Below, piece after piece: positions 11,195 to 22,780 of a stretch of 64,000 nt of DNA. The DNA comes from Ochotona curzoniae (lineage: Eukaryota; Chordata; Mammalia; Lagomorpha; Ochotonidae). The translations under genes were made by a program, and so were the position numbers. The first letter of the stretch is position 1. Each line of letters begins with the position of its first letter. The notes under the pieces are model-generated. The model was not told where the DNA came from and made no database searches. It was given only the letters and a program-made list of their open reading frames with translations. The stretch lies in the NCBI RefSeq assembly GCF_017591425.1, contig NW_024466599.1, positions 58,727,501 through 58,791,500 on the forward strand, written 5' to 3'.

Positions 11195-13062
11195 ATAAAG
11201 TGTTGAATTTATGCAAATAAATTACTGAGTACATTTTCTAGTGTATAAAGCTCATATGATAAACAAATCATTCCTACCGAGGGTACAGAAATAAATTAGA
11301 ATTTTACTTGATGTTGCTCAATAAACCTTAGCTCTTATTGTTAGGGGAAGATCATGAAGATTCATGACAAGATAAAGAACAAATAAGCAAAAAAATTGAT
11401 AGTGTATTTCTGTTAAAAATATTAAAATTAGAAACATATTTCAGTAGTCTTCCACAGCAGCTATTAGCTTCCCAGCACTTGTGATCAAGGGCGCAAGCAA
11501 GACTTTGTAGCAAATGTCCAGATTTGGAACTAATTACTCTCCTAATATCCACTAAATCTTTAGTAAACTGGTATGAAACTGCTTCTTGCTGCTGGGCTGA
11601 AAGATGAATGCATCTAAGTTATTAAGGCTTTGGATGGCTTGAGTTTCAGAACTATTGGTGTGGCTGTTGAATGGTGCTTCTTGATGACAGCCCCTACTAG
11701 ACAGAACCCATGGCCAAAGAAGAAGTCAGTCCTACTAGCATAGGTCATACACAATGCTCTGAATGCCAGAGATGGCAGAGGAGGTAGGCTCAAATTGTTC
11801 ATGGGGCACAAATTCTCAACAAAGAAAACAGGAAATATCACAGGTCTTCAGAAGCCAGGACTATGCTAATAATTAATTATTGCAGGGCTCTTTCTCCAAA
11901 CTTTGACTCAACATTCATGTAAGGCAAATTACAGGGCCAACACGTATAGTATGTGCCTTCACATCTTTTTAAAGAAATGAATACTGTTAAATTCCTTGAA
12001 GAAAAAAATTGTCCTCTTCCACAAAGAAAAAAAGCTTGCAATAAGATAAATCTCACTCCATATAAACATCAATTAGGAACAAGGAATCAAAGGAGACTTT
12101 ATATTTTTTAGTCTGGGACCTGAAACAGCCATTGTTGCCTTGCACACTGATTTCATCTGGAGACCCTGCATTACTCCTTGCTTCCCACTCAAATCAACCA
12201 ACTAGGCCTGGAAACCCTACAATTTCTCAGCTAAGCTCCACAAATGGCTTGAATCAGAGCTGGGCTTCTGGCTAGAGATAAATACCATTTCAGATTATGG
12301 ACTAAAAAGATTAATTAAGTATGAGAGCACATAAATTTTAAAAAGAAAAAAAAATAAAAGCTAAACAAGCAAAACATAAATACCTGTAAGCTTTGTTTTT
12401 CAAAGAATTATATTTTTGGCTTCTAATAGATCATTTTTCCCAACCAATGTTAGTACGTTTTTACAATTGTTATTAGTGGTAATGCACATAGTTTTAAACA
12501 TACTTTTGACAAGACAATGAAAATATCTTTCTAAAGTATAAACTATTTTCAAACTCAAGTTTCCTTTAAGTACGGATCATTAAAACCCACATAAACTTAC
12601 ACAGATACGACCAGACTTCGGGCTGGATAATTCTAATTGCAGAAGCTATCCTTTATGGTATAGGATATTTAACAGAATTCCTGACCTTTACATACCAGAT
12701 GCCAAGAGCACTCTCTTCTCCTAGTTTTGAAAACTAAAAAAAGATTTTAAAAATCATCAAATGTCCTTTTGGGAACAAACATTATTCAGATCTAGGTCGT
12801 AACTATCCTCACATAAAATGGAGAAGTAAAAGGAATGTAATATGTGTGCATTTATTTCATTCAGGCACAGATAGGAACATCAAGCAACTTTCTAGTAAGG
12901 GAAATTCTTTGAAACACTGTCCTAAATGTATGTAAACCAATTCAGAGTCAAGTTCTCTGGTGTCTAAATCACAGGACAGAAATAAAGCAAAACCCAGCAA
13001 TGCCACAGTTGGTAAGCATACAGTTCAAAGTACAAGCCTCACCTAAGAACAAGTCTTGTCTT
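11195..13062. other. Unique noncoding DNA
   Basis: An AT-rich stretch with no recognised interspersed repeat. There are short A-rich tracts near 12340-12360 and no exon-like frame. Confidence 0.45.
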
Positions 13063-13074
13063 TGAAGGATTTTT

Positions 13075-13390
13075 TTTAAAGATTTATTTATTTTTATTGG
13101 AAAGGCAGATGTATAGAGAGGAGAAGAGACAGAGAGGAAGGTCTTCCGTCTGATGGTTCATTCCCCAGTCCCAAAGGCTGAAGCTGAGCCAATCCGAAGC
13201 CAGGAACCTCAACTGGGTCTCCCACATGGGTGCAAGGTCCCAAGGATTTGGGCCGTCTTCTACTGCTTTCCCAGGCTACAAGCAGGGAGTGTGATGGGAG
13301 CAGGGCGGCCAGGATTAGAACCAGTGCCCATATGGGATCCTGGCGCGTTTAAGGCGAGGACTTTAACTGCTATGCTATCGTGCTGGGCCC
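13075..13390 (-). mobile_element. CSINE with 12-bp target duplication
   Basis: Minus-strand copy from 'aaagatttatttatttttattggaaaggcag' to 'gctatgctatcgtgctgggcc'. It carries a shortened 'cattccccagtcccaaagg' region. TGAAGGATTTTT occurs immediately before (13063-13074) and after (13391-13402), a perfect 12-bp TSD. Divergence is moderate. Confidence 0.92.
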
Positions 13391-13402
13391 TGAAGGATTT
13401 TT

Positions 13403-13824
13403 CTTAAGAGTTAAAGGCAGGAAGACATGATGTGCCTAAAACACTGAAGAACTGGCTTTGCCAGTTTTCTGCCTCCATACAGCCAGTTGTGTTGCCTGGC
13501 TATCTGCATTCTCCTGGCTGTCCCTCAAGCCCTGGAGGACCTGGTCATGCTGCCCACACCTACAAGCCAATCCCTTCACCACAAGGAAACAGTGGATCTT
13601 CTAGGCTCTGCTTTGCCTTTTACAATAATCTCATGAGCCTCTCTAAAATTTGCTATGAAAGAGCAAAATAAACCTCTCAGGGTCACTGCAGGCTGAAATG
13701 GAGAAATGTTGCCTTAATATATGCTTATGAAATCTTAACCGAATAGAACAAATAACAAATTAGCAAGTAAAAATATTACTCCACTAAAAAAATTAACCCA
13801 CTGGGACAAGCAGTACATTTTTTG
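13403..13824. other. Unique noncoding DNA
   Basis: A relatively GC-rich segment at about 13460-13620 gives an open frame (13432-13671) with several Pro and Ser. I find no domain, start context or splice sites that support a gene. Confidence 0.4.
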
Positions 13825-13880
13825 AAAAATAAAAATTTTGAAAAGCAGAGCAACAGAAAGAATGGTAGATAAGAGGAGAG

Positions 13881-14188
13881 GACCCGGCGCCACGGCCTAG
13901 CAGCTAAAGTACTCGCCTTCCATGTGCCGGGATCCCATATGGGCTCTACTTCCCATCCAGCTCCCTGCTTGTGCCCTGGGAAAGCAGTAGAGGATGGCCC
14001 AAAGCCTTGGGATCCTGCACCCACATGGGAGACCTGGAGGAACTCCTGGCTCCTGGCTTTGGATTGGCACAGCACCAGCCATTGTGGTCACTTGGGGAAT
14101 GAATCATCGGATGGAAGATCTTCCTTTCTGTCTCTCCTCCTCTCTGTATATCTGACTTTGCAATAAAAATAAATAAATCCTAAAAAAA

Positions 14189-14197
<9 letters not shown>
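13881..14197 (+). mobile_element. CSINE with internal deletion, inserted in an older CSINE
   Basis: Plus-strand copy starting GACCCGGCGCCACGGCCTAG. The sequence jumps from CCCATATGGGCT directly to CTACTTCCCATCC, so roughly 20-25 bases including box B are missing. The tail is CAATAAAAATAAATAAATCC plus a run of A. GAGAG on both sides is compatible with a short target duplication in GA-rich DNA. Losing box B would make this copy a poor Pol III template. Confidence 0.88.
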
Positions 14198-14227
<30 letters not shown>

Positions 14228-14233
14228 AAGAGA
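14198..14233 (+). repeat. (GA)n microsatellite
   Basis: Roughly 15 GA units run into GAAA units at the junction between the two SINE copies. Confidence 0.9.
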
Positions 14234-14332
14234 TTTTCCTTGTGTTGGTTCACACCCCAGATGGTTACAACAGCCAGGTCTAGAACAGGTCAAAGGGAGG
14301 GGCCTAGAATTTCTTCCTGGTCACCCACCTGG

Positions 14333-14440
14333 TATATATAGATATATAGATATCTATATATACACATATATGTATATTATATACATATATAATATACACA
14401 TATATTATATATATATATATATATACAGATATATATATAC
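14333..14440. repeat. AT-rich dinucleotide microsatellite with palindromic blocks
   Basis: About 108 bases of almost pure TA/TATA with interspersed GATA, CACATA and TGTATA variants. Several segments are self-complementary and could extrude as hairpins. It lies exactly between two old SINE fragments. Confidence 0.9.
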
Positions 14441-14442
14441 TT

Positions 14443-14750
14443 TCTAATCTGAGAGTCAAAGAAAGAGAGAGCAGAGTAACAGAGGACATTGACATCCCCT
14501 GGTCCATGCCCCAAACAGCTTGCCCAGAAGGAGGCTAAAACAAAATCAATAGCTCAAAACTCAATCCAGCTTCACCCATGTGGGCGGTAGGAACAAATTA
14601 CATAGTCATCAGTACTGCCTCTGAGGGTCTACCTTAGCACATAGTTGGAGTGAGGAGCCAGAACTGGGTATGAAACCCAAGTATCCCAACTATGTGATGT
14701 GGGTGCCATATGTAGTATCTTAAATGCTACATCAAATGCTTCTCCCTATC
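14443..14750 (-). mobile_element. Old CSINE copy
   Basis: Minus-strand copy: 'gagagtcaaagaaagagagagcagag', 'ccatgccccaaacagcttgcccag', 'ttcacccatgtgggcgg', 'gagtgaggagccagaactggg' and 'atcttaaatgctacatcaaatgc'. The final block matches the older subfamily, with its 'ttaaccgctgcgccaaatgc' head. Strongly diverged. Confidence 0.75.
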
Positions 14751-16794
14751 ATAGTTTTAAATTTCCTGTTTCCTTAAGAGAGCTACTTAAAAATAGTTGC
14801 AAAGCTACAGAGTGCACAGACAATCCCAAATGGAAGGTCATCTAACTTGGGTACATGCACAAAAAGAAAAACTCTAATTTATGGAACCAAAAAGACTAGG
14901 GAGTGACTGGAAATCAATGCCAGAACTCTTGTAGAAACTAGGAGCCTATTGACCAATGAGAGCTAGCGCTAGATGAGTGCAACTCCTAAATTTACAATAA
15001 GTTGCCTATTCTAAGTCCTACCAATCTGATCTTGCTGTTCCAGTGCCTCTGACTGCCAGTTTTTCCTACCTAATCCATAAAACATACCTCCAGATGCTCA
15101 TTCTGAAATATAGATTTGACTCATGTCTCTGGTTTGCTCTACTGTTCATCCACAGCAATGAAGCCTTTTTTATCCTCAAGAAACAGAGTAACAGACTAAT
15201 TCTTGAGCACACCACACAATAAATCTAGCTCATTTTTAAACACTATTAGCTTGGTGAGGAATAGCAAGTAAAAATCTGTGTTTAACAAAGATAGTTATGA
15301 ATTAATATTCACATGCAATCACTATGGAAACATGAACACAAATTGGAAAGCTTACAAAAAGTCCATCTAGGGATATTTTTGATAGACATATTTGATCTTT
15401 CCCACTTCCTGATTTGTAGCGCTAGAATCCTTGGAATTGTAAGCGTGATAACAGTGTCTTTTCTGCACTAATGAGTTGACTAGTGGCTGGCACACTTTAG
15501 GTAGCTTCAAGATTGAGGCTAGCAAGCAAGAGAAGAGTCCAAAACAGGTGGCTGGGACTTTAAATCCCGTCCTCTACCCTGTGGGAAATGCAGAAGGGCT
15601 GAAGGTTGAGTCAGTCATGAACAGCCAGTAATGCAATTAGTCATGCTTACATAATGAAGTCTATCACTCAAAAGCATAGGGCTCAGAGAACTTACAGATA
15701 GCAACACACGGACATTCACAGAGGGTAGCATGCCCTGTGAGGGCCTGGCAGCTTTTCCCCACTTCCCACACACTGTGCCCTGTGCACTTCTTTCTTCGGG
15801 TGCATGCTGTGTAACATCCTTTAAAGCAAACCAGTAAGTGTAAGTAATGTGTTTCCCTGAGTTCTGTGAGCTATTCTAGCAAATTGATCGAACCCCAAGG
15901 ATAAATCATGGAAAGCTCAGTGCATAGTTGGTTTTTCAGAAACACAGGCCACACCTGTGCTTGCAAAAGAGATGGTGACAGCCTTGTGAGACTGAGCCTT
16001 CAACCTGTGGGCTCCAAGCAGATGGTATCAACACTGAATCCAGCTAGAGGATACCTAGATGGTATCCATTGGAGAATGTGCCACAGTATGAGTGGATTGG
16101 TGTGCGGGGAGAAACTGCCACACGAGTGGCATCCCAGTAGCATTCTGTGTTGGTGGCGCTGAATCCTCATAGACACCTTAAATATCTGAAGAGTGCACAG
16201 GGATTCAGTGATTCTGAAAGAATTTGTTGTGAACAGCAGCTGACGACCAAGTACCAGTGCGATCACAACAAGCAGGAGATCCAAAATCTGGCTCTAACTC
16301 AAATTAATTTTGTTACTTTCGGCAAGACATTTATTATTCATTTATTTCATATGATTGATGGATGTGCTCTCAGCCTCACACAGGGTATTCTAAGGACAGA
16401 AAATAAGAGATCCCCTCCAGTCCTCCTACTCATTTCCTCTGTTCCAGGCTCAGCAGTTTTTTACTCCTTGTGAACGCACCAGACCTCCAGGCCTGCAGGC
16501 GTTTGTCTCTGCCCCCATGACTGGCATACTGCTCCATCCCTACACAGATGTAGAGAAAGTAACATGGGTGACAGCCATCTTTCCTATCATCTCAGCATCA
16601 ATCCTCATCCTGCCATGCTTGTTCTAACTCCTTCCCAGGCTACATTCCTTCCCTTAGCATTTTTCATGATGCAACACTGCACCTGCCTTATTTAAGTTTT
16701 TTAATGTTTGTTGTGCCCTGACAATAGTGACTTCTGTTCATTTTGTTTAGCTTTTGACTAAAAAATTTCTCAACCTATAATCTGCCCTAAAAAA
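14751..16794. other. Unique noncoding DNA, possible L2 trace
   Basis: No clear element. A pyrimidine-rich segment at about 16600-16750 loosely resembles the 3' end of an ancient L2 LINE, but I could not align it well enough to call. The frames at 15908-16162 and 16147-16473 have no recognisable domain. Confidence 0.35.
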
Positions 16795-16885
16795 AGCATA
16801 TATAAACATATATGTATATATATACATATATACACATACATACATATATATATATATACACACATATATATGTGTATATATTTTC
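16795..16885. repeat. TA/CATA microsatellite
   Basis: About 90 bases of alternating TATA, CATA and TGTATA, imperfectly self-complementary. It is likely to vary in length between individuals. Confidence 0.9.
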
Positions 16886-16922
16886 AAATCCTCTTTTGGT
16901 TATAAATTCTGCTGAGAAGCAT

Positions 16923-17117
16923 TGTTGAAGACCGAAGGATAAGAGTAGTATCCTTTAATGTAGTCAGAGATTCGGCCAGATTCGGTTAGAGACAGGAAAT
17001 GGTTTTAGGAATAAGACATACAGGGAGAGGATTAACCAATGAGGCAGGATAGGTGCCGGTTTCTAGGCGGGTTTGCCTGTGTGCAGCAAACATCAATGAT
17101 GTCACCATCTCCTAACA
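16923..17117 (-). mobile_element. Possible short solo LTR
   Basis: The segment begins TGTTGAAGACC and ends CTCCTAACA, giving TGTT...AACA inverted ends of the kind that bound retroviral LTRs. Read on the minus strand it has an inverted CCAAT box (CTCATTGG) and an ATTAAA signal about 40 bases from its right end. It is only about 195 bp and I see no clean target duplication, so this is tentative. It could also be unrelated unique DNA. Confidence 0.3.
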
Positions 17118-18985
17118 AGAAGAGGCCCTTATCATCAATCTTTAAGTGGTCAGACAGCCAACCATCACCTTACACGGACAGTTAAGCAAAACAGCTTTTA
17201 CTAATTCCAGAGATCATTTTGGCTGCTGAAAACCTTTGTTTAATGATATCAGCAAAAGCACACCCATTGCTTGCAAGTACCCATCAGATGGCCTCTCTTA
17301 GAATCCCTGGGCCTCTCTGCCAACTCTCAGTTTCTCCCCAAGGCCAACCTCAGCTCTAGAAAGACCTGGAAATTCTAGAAACCAGATATTAACCCTCAAA
17401 CCTGTCCTGCTTTGTGTGTGTGGCCTGAAAAACAAAACAGAACAAAAAACAAGCCACTAGCACCAATTAGAATAGGACAAAAATCAACCATGAGAAAGAA
17501 AGATGAAACTATCTAGATTTGAAAGAAAATCCCAGAAACATCAGAAGGACACTGATCTTTTAAGCTTTACATGGAACAGAAAATAGAGAATTTATTTCAG
17601 GGCAACTTAGGAAAAAATAGATTTTGTTTTCTCATTTGAATCAGCTGTCACGTAGTCTCGTCCTCCACACTCCCCATGAAAATTTGAAATGGGAAAGTTT
17701 GTCTAAATAATTTTAGATCAATCATGAGTGCATGTGGTTTTGACATCATAACTCTTGTCATGTTACCATGCCAACAGGCAGCTAGAAGCTAAAAGCTTTC
17801 CAACGATATGGAAATTACGGGTTTAGATGCGATTCAGTCCTCCATGGGTGAACACTAACAATATCGCCACATTATAAATAACGAGGACTGCCATGGCTCC
17901 CTCTCACCCACTCTCTGTTTCTTTCAATGAGTGGTAAAAAATACGTGATCTGTTTGGGAAACATAATCTGAAACTCCACATCCCTAATGGATTCCGTGCT
18001 TTAATAGAAAGTTGCAAGACTCCTTAATGCTGCTGTTGGAATAAATCAGCACATAAATCGAGACACTCTCAGCTCTTACTCAACTTTTCACCCAACTCCA
18101 ACCCATCCAACTCTTCCTTCTACACTTAAGCTCAGAGGTAAGAATGGTACCTGCTTAAGTGCCCTTTCCCCACACTGGGAACATCCTGAAAGTTAAAACA
18201 CCTACCCTCAAGGGACACATTTACTACAGATGAGAATAGAGTGCATGTTAGACATGACCACTGGTAAAAGTATTTCCAGAGTAAAAATGTCAAACCTTGC
18301 AATGAGTGGTATATTTACACTCACCACCACTGCTTACCACTTCAAACGGCCTTGCTCTGGTTTCTCTTGAGGTTTCTAAGGTATCACAGAGCCTGTGGAG
18401 AGTCTGTAATTCCTCTTTTCTTGATAACAGTGCTCGGTAGATTGTATAAAGGTCTGTACTCCACAGATTCTTTAATGATAACATTTAAGCAATAAAAAAT
18501 GTAGACAATTAGCATTGAAATCATGACAACAAACCATGTGTGCTGTTGTTGTGCTGTTGAAGCCCTCCTGTGATCTCCCATGCTTTGGTCTTTTGGTCCT
18601 AGATCTATTGCTGACTACAGAATGCTCTGAAATTAAGATTCTGACAGGTGGGGGCCTCAGCTTTAAGAAGTTCCGACATCTACTGCCTTTGTGCCTTTAT
18701 GCTTTGCAAAAGCTCAGTCTAGATGTGAAAAGTGGCCACATGTAGCAGGGCAAGCAGGTGCATGAACAAGCCCAGCTGAGCATTAAGACAATAACCAGAA
18801 CCGTTATGCAAGGTGAACTTAGTGGATCCGCAGTCCCAGTAAAGTTGCCCCAGCTGACATGAAAATGCCCAGTCTATACTATAGAATGAAAAATGGCAAC
18901 AACATGTTGTTTTAAGCCACAAACTTTTACAAAATTTTGTTTTATAGCACTGTGGGATTGTGACTGAAATATATTCATTAAAAAG
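17118..18985. other. Unique noncoding DNA
   Basis: No recognised repeat and no exon-like frame. It includes the left TSD of the following SINE (GAAGTGCAGT at 18986-18995, just outside this block). Confidence 0.45.
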
Positions 18986-18995
18986 GAAGTGCAGT

Positions 18996-19351
18996 GTGCC
19001 AATGTTGTGGTAGATCAAGTTAGGCCATAGCCTATGCTGCTGGCAACCCCATATGGACACCAGTTCTATTATGGGGCTCCTCTTCTAATCTAGCTCCCTA
19101 GTCTAACAGCCAGAGAAAGTGGCCACGGTGGTCGGGCCTCTGACACCTATATAGGAGATCCCTGTGTTAGAGGCTTCAGCATGGCCTCAGCTTAGCCATT
19201 ATAACCACCATCTGCAAAGGCACCATCAGATGGAAGATTTCTCTTTCATCCTTTCTCTTACTGTCTTTCCCTCCTCTCTCTTTCTTTCTCTCTCCCTTCC
19301 TCCCTCCCACTCTCTGCTATTCAAATAAAATAAATATGCTTTTGGAAAAAA
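18996..19351 (+). mobile_element. Old CSINE with intact 10-bp target duplication
   Basis: Plus-strand copy of the older subfamily: 'ccaatgttgtggtagatcaagttaggcc', 'aaccccatatgg', 'ctagctccctagtctaac', a pyrimidine-rich 'tctctttctttctctctcccttcc' arm and the tail 'ctattcaaataaaataaat'. GAAGTGCAGT occurs at 18986-18995 and 19352-19361, a perfect 10-bp TSD that fixes both ends even though the body is quite diverged. Confidence 0.88.
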
Positions 19352-19361
19352 GAAGTGCAGT

Positions 19362-19490
19362 CTAACTGTTTTTGCAAGGCAATCTGAGTTCAAATCCCAG
19401 AGCTGTCCTTTTGGTGTGAATTAGATGCACAATATTAAAGTCCTACTTCTCACATCTGAAAAGTAGTGAACAATAATACCAAATTCATTG
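19362..19490 (+). mobile_element. MIR SINE fragment
   Basis: 'atctgagttcaaatcccagagctgtcc' matches the MIR tRNA-box-B region. 'ctacttctcacatctgaaaag' matches the 'cctcatctgtaaaatg' part. The preceding CSINE inserted at or next to its left end. Confidence 0.6.
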
Positions 19491-20540
19491 AGGGAGCAAG
19501 AAGTAAACTAGGTTCGCATCTCAGGACAAGCAGAAACTGGAAAGTATTGATATTTTATTCCTGAGTGTGGTAGATAACAGAAACAGACATGCGCTCAAGG
19601 AAAACGGCAATAATTCAGGAAAGTAAAGATATATATACACAAACCATTTAACAAACAATATGGGGAAATCTGATAGTAACAATAATGATATTATCTTAGA
19701 CATGTGTCTTGAAGAAAGGGAAACGAATGAATCCAAAGTGAGTACCTTTTGATTGGAAGCTTAAGAGATGTGGATTGGCCGTGTATATGTTCTACATTTG
19801 CAGAAAACACTGAACAAAGGCCTAGAGGAGTAAAAGTGCACAGCCCTTACCTGGCATCCTTAAGACAACAACAAGGTGGGAAACCCCATGTTGCTGCCCA
19901 CTCTCCCCAATGGGTACATCTTTCTGAACAGGAGAAAATGAATGCCTGGGTCCATGCCCCTGCCTCTAACACCAGTTACACTGTAGCAGCCATTTGTGTA
20001 AACATCCTTGCTAAACTGCCGGAATCCAGGAGTAAGGCTGAAAAATTCCACAGCTGCATTAATCTTAAAACGAACTAATGTTGTCAGATCACAGTCCTAC
20101 CTCGAGTCTTCCCCTCACGGAGTAGTGATTTTTGCTACACTCCCAAGTCTCCCCCTGCAAGTGTGACTTTCAATTTCTTCAGACGTTTACACCTAGATTT
20201 CACATTTAGCTTTCATCAGAGGATGAAAGGATGTCAAATTGCTTTCCTCACAGTAATTTACTGGCGACCTCAATTCTCCAGTATGGCCTGCCACCTATTA
20301 TTATTGTATCTAATGTCTGTCAGAACAGAATTCCTAGGGAAACCCTCTTGGTTACAAATGCAGGGTGCTAATATATAGTTAAAACATACACTGTGAGCCC
20401 AGGAATCAGCTTCCAAACGGTGTTTGTTTTCTCCATGTGTGGTAAAAACTGTAGCCCTGCAGGGGACAGCAGTGCACCTGCCAACCCTCACCCCATCTCC
20501 TGCCTCCACGCAGAGTATGGCAGAGGAGATTACAAGGCTA
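19491..20540. other. Unique noncoding DNA
   Basis: No recognised element. A small GC-richer patch at about 20440-20530 lies just before the L1 3' end and could be older L1-linked sequence. Confidence 0.35.
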
Positions 20541-20825
20541 AGAGTGAATTAATACAGTGTGCATCTCTACTTCCAAATCAAAGACGGACTCCCAATGAAA
20601 CTGTTGGATATATCTTGACAATAGAATGCTGGACTATCTGCCATTGTCTGTGCCAGCAATGTCAGGACGCAAATAACTGAATGATGGACTTAGGACTGCT
20701 AATGAACGACTATACTATTGTAATAATATGGGAAAATCAGTAGGAGGACGGAATTTGGGGAGAAGGTTAGAAAATCCAAGACCTTATGGAATTGTATCAT
20801 AAAATTTAAAAAAGAGAGATCAGAG
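20541..20825 (+). mobile_element. L1 3' UTR fragment, lagomorph type
   Basis: This segment parallels the L1 3' end at 52262-52540 block by block: 'gcatctctactt', 'gacggactcccaatgaaactg', 'atatcttgacaatag', 'atgctggact.tctgcca', 'aactata', and 'tatggaa.tgtatca' before an A-rich end. It is therefore a 5'-truncated L1 of the same or a sister subfamily. No reading frame is expected here, since it is untranslated trailer. Confidence 0.8.
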
Positions 20826-21471
20826 TGCATAAAATTATGTTCCAGAAGAAAAGCAATTTCTTGAACACAAACAGAACTTACTCCCCAAGGCATTTTTCAA
20901 AAGGAAGGGGGTCTCACAAGGCCTCATACCAGTGGAGAGGAAGGAATCCAAGATCTGGCAAGAAGTGGGCATGGCTGGGAACCTGTCAAATTTTAGAGGG
21001 AGCCAACTACTGCCCTCCTTCCAAATTCCTTGATGCCCCAGTTCCCATCTGAATTATGTTTCTAGAATGTTGAGCTCAAAAGGTGTTCATTTATCAAGCC
21101 TTAGGAAAAAATGAATTCAGGAGTGCATAAACCCTGTTCCTTCTAGGAATATGCTGTTTACTATTTTTTTAAATACCTATTTACCACAAAAACATTAAAC
21201 TTTCTCTACCCCAAATTTCTCAGGTGGTGACAGTGCACTCCAGTCTTATCCAAATCCTACGTCCCAGTGATGTACAGTCACCCAGGCCTTTTTCTCCAAA
21301 GCTCAGTTTTCTCACGCCAGACATGCACTCATTTACCAGTAACATCATTTGTTTTCAGACTGGTCTATAATCTTCAAAACTATAAAGCACTTTCTGTGGT
21401 CTAGGTTTCTGCCAAATATTTATTTCCTAGTTCCTTACCTTTTCAAAGCATTTTACGCACAGGCACTTAAA
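20826..21471. other. Unique noncoding DNA
   Basis: No recognised element. The frame at 20825-21052 has no recognisable domain. Confidence 0.4.
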
Positions 21472-21887
21472 TGGCTAAAAATAGTGATAAGGTTTATTCA
21501 GAGAGAGGAATGCAGACATAAAGGGGCCATCTTCAGGGACAGTGAGCCGGAAAGCGAAGGGGTAAGGGAGAGAGATTTGTCCTTTTGTCCTGAATCTATC
21601 CACTGGAAGCAAGAAAGCAAGAGAGTATCTGAGGGGCCCAAGAAACTAGGGGAGTTGGTGTAGGTGCAACAAATCACACCACAGAGAGAGACCCTACCCC
21701 AGCACGGGCTTTTAATGGACTTGAAAGGGGTGTGGTGGTACAATGCAACACAGCCTGCTTCAGGTCCCGGGTAATGGGGTAAGTGTTCTATGCCACGGGG
21801 CTTGGGGCGGGGGCGGTATTATACAGATGGGAGAGGTGTGGCTTCCAAACTGGTGACCTTGAACTACCTGCCTAACTAAGACTCATA
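21472..21887 (-). mobile_element. Probable solo LTR of an endogenous retrovirus
   Basis: Read on the minus strand, this has the layout of an LTR. A U3 contains a GC-box cluster (CCGCCCCCGCCCC, minus strand, about 21804-21816). A CATTAAAAGC TATA-like box lies about 90 bases further on (21706-21718), then a GGGTAGGGTCTCTCTCTG possible cap region. A CTGAATAAACC polyadenylation signal lies near 21490-21502, followed by a short U5. The ends are approximate (TGAGTC...AGCCA on the minus strand). No gag, pol or env sequence accompanies it, so it is presumably the remnant of recombination between two LTRs. I did not find a clear target duplication and do not know the family. Confidence 0.5.
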
Positions 21888-22589
21888 ATAATTTGGAATA
21901 CTCATAATAACTTGCAATAAATTTTAAAGTTGTTCTTTAAGTTAACATATAATGAGATGTGTATTGGAATTTCAACAATCACTGGCCATAAATGAAAAGA
22001 ACCACCCACAGGCAGAAAAGAACTCAACAGAGAGGCCTGCTGAGACCCCAGCAATCCCACATCCTGGAATGGAGGCTCCAAGCCAATCTTCCCTTCATCT
22101 GCTTTCCTGCAATCTCCCTAAGTTTCCCTCTCCAGACGAAGTACTTTTGACCTCTCAATTTATTAGGAAGCAATCCTGGCTCTGGAACAAACATTGCAAA
22201 AGATGGATTTTAAAAAAAAGAAACAATAACCCTGAAAGTTCTTTATTTTTTGACCCCCCTTTTTTTTGACAGCTCTATTGAAAGCCAGTGGACAGAAGGA
22301 CTGTCCTCTTTAGCCACTTTCTTATGCAAAGTGCCTGGTAAATTAGCTTAATCAGGAACAAATGCATATAATTTGCTGTCCTTGAATTTCAAAAGAGTCA
22401 TCTTGAAAGCAGGGGCTTACAAAATTGGCAGGGGCCACAATCAGCTTAGTTTGTTGTTCCCTTACAATACTGAGCTCCAGCCCTAGCCAGTTGCCTAATG
22501 GGTGCTCCTCTTATGCACATTAGAATTTTGTGCAGTTTTTGTTAATTTGGGGACTTAAATGTGATTTAACATTTGTTGGTAGTGTACAA
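21888..22589. other. Unique noncoding DNA
   Basis: Nothing recognised apart from short homopolymers (a run of T near 22259-22268). Confidence 0.4.
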
Positions 22590-22780
22590 GGAAAGCAGTA
22601 TAATGTAGTCATTAGACTTGGTCCCTGATGTCAACAGTCTGCATTCCACAGCCAGGTCTGTCACTTACTAGATAGTGAGACCCCAGAAAAACTACTTAAC
22701 CTTCCTGAGCCTACTTCATCAACAGTATACTAATGCTAATCACAGATGTGTCTCCAAGGGCTATTAAAAGTATAAATTTG
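22590..22780 (+). mobile_element. MIR SINE
   Basis: A good MIR match: 'agcagtataatgtagtcattagac', 'tctgcattccacagccaggtctgtcacttactag', 'aactacttaaccttcctgagcct' and 'cttcatcaacag'. It is read in the plus orientation and covers most of the MIR core. Confidence 0.8.

Larger units (their letters stand above)
13825..14335 (-). mobile_element. Old CSINE split by a younger CSINE
   Basis: The left part (13825-13880, 'gaaaagcagagcaacagaaag') and the right part (14198-14335, a GA-rich tract then 'ccttgtgttggttcacaccccagatggttacaacagcc') make one old minus-strand CSINE. A plus-strand copy interrupts its GA-rich arm. The head side is lost where the AT microsatellite begins. Confidence 0.7.
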
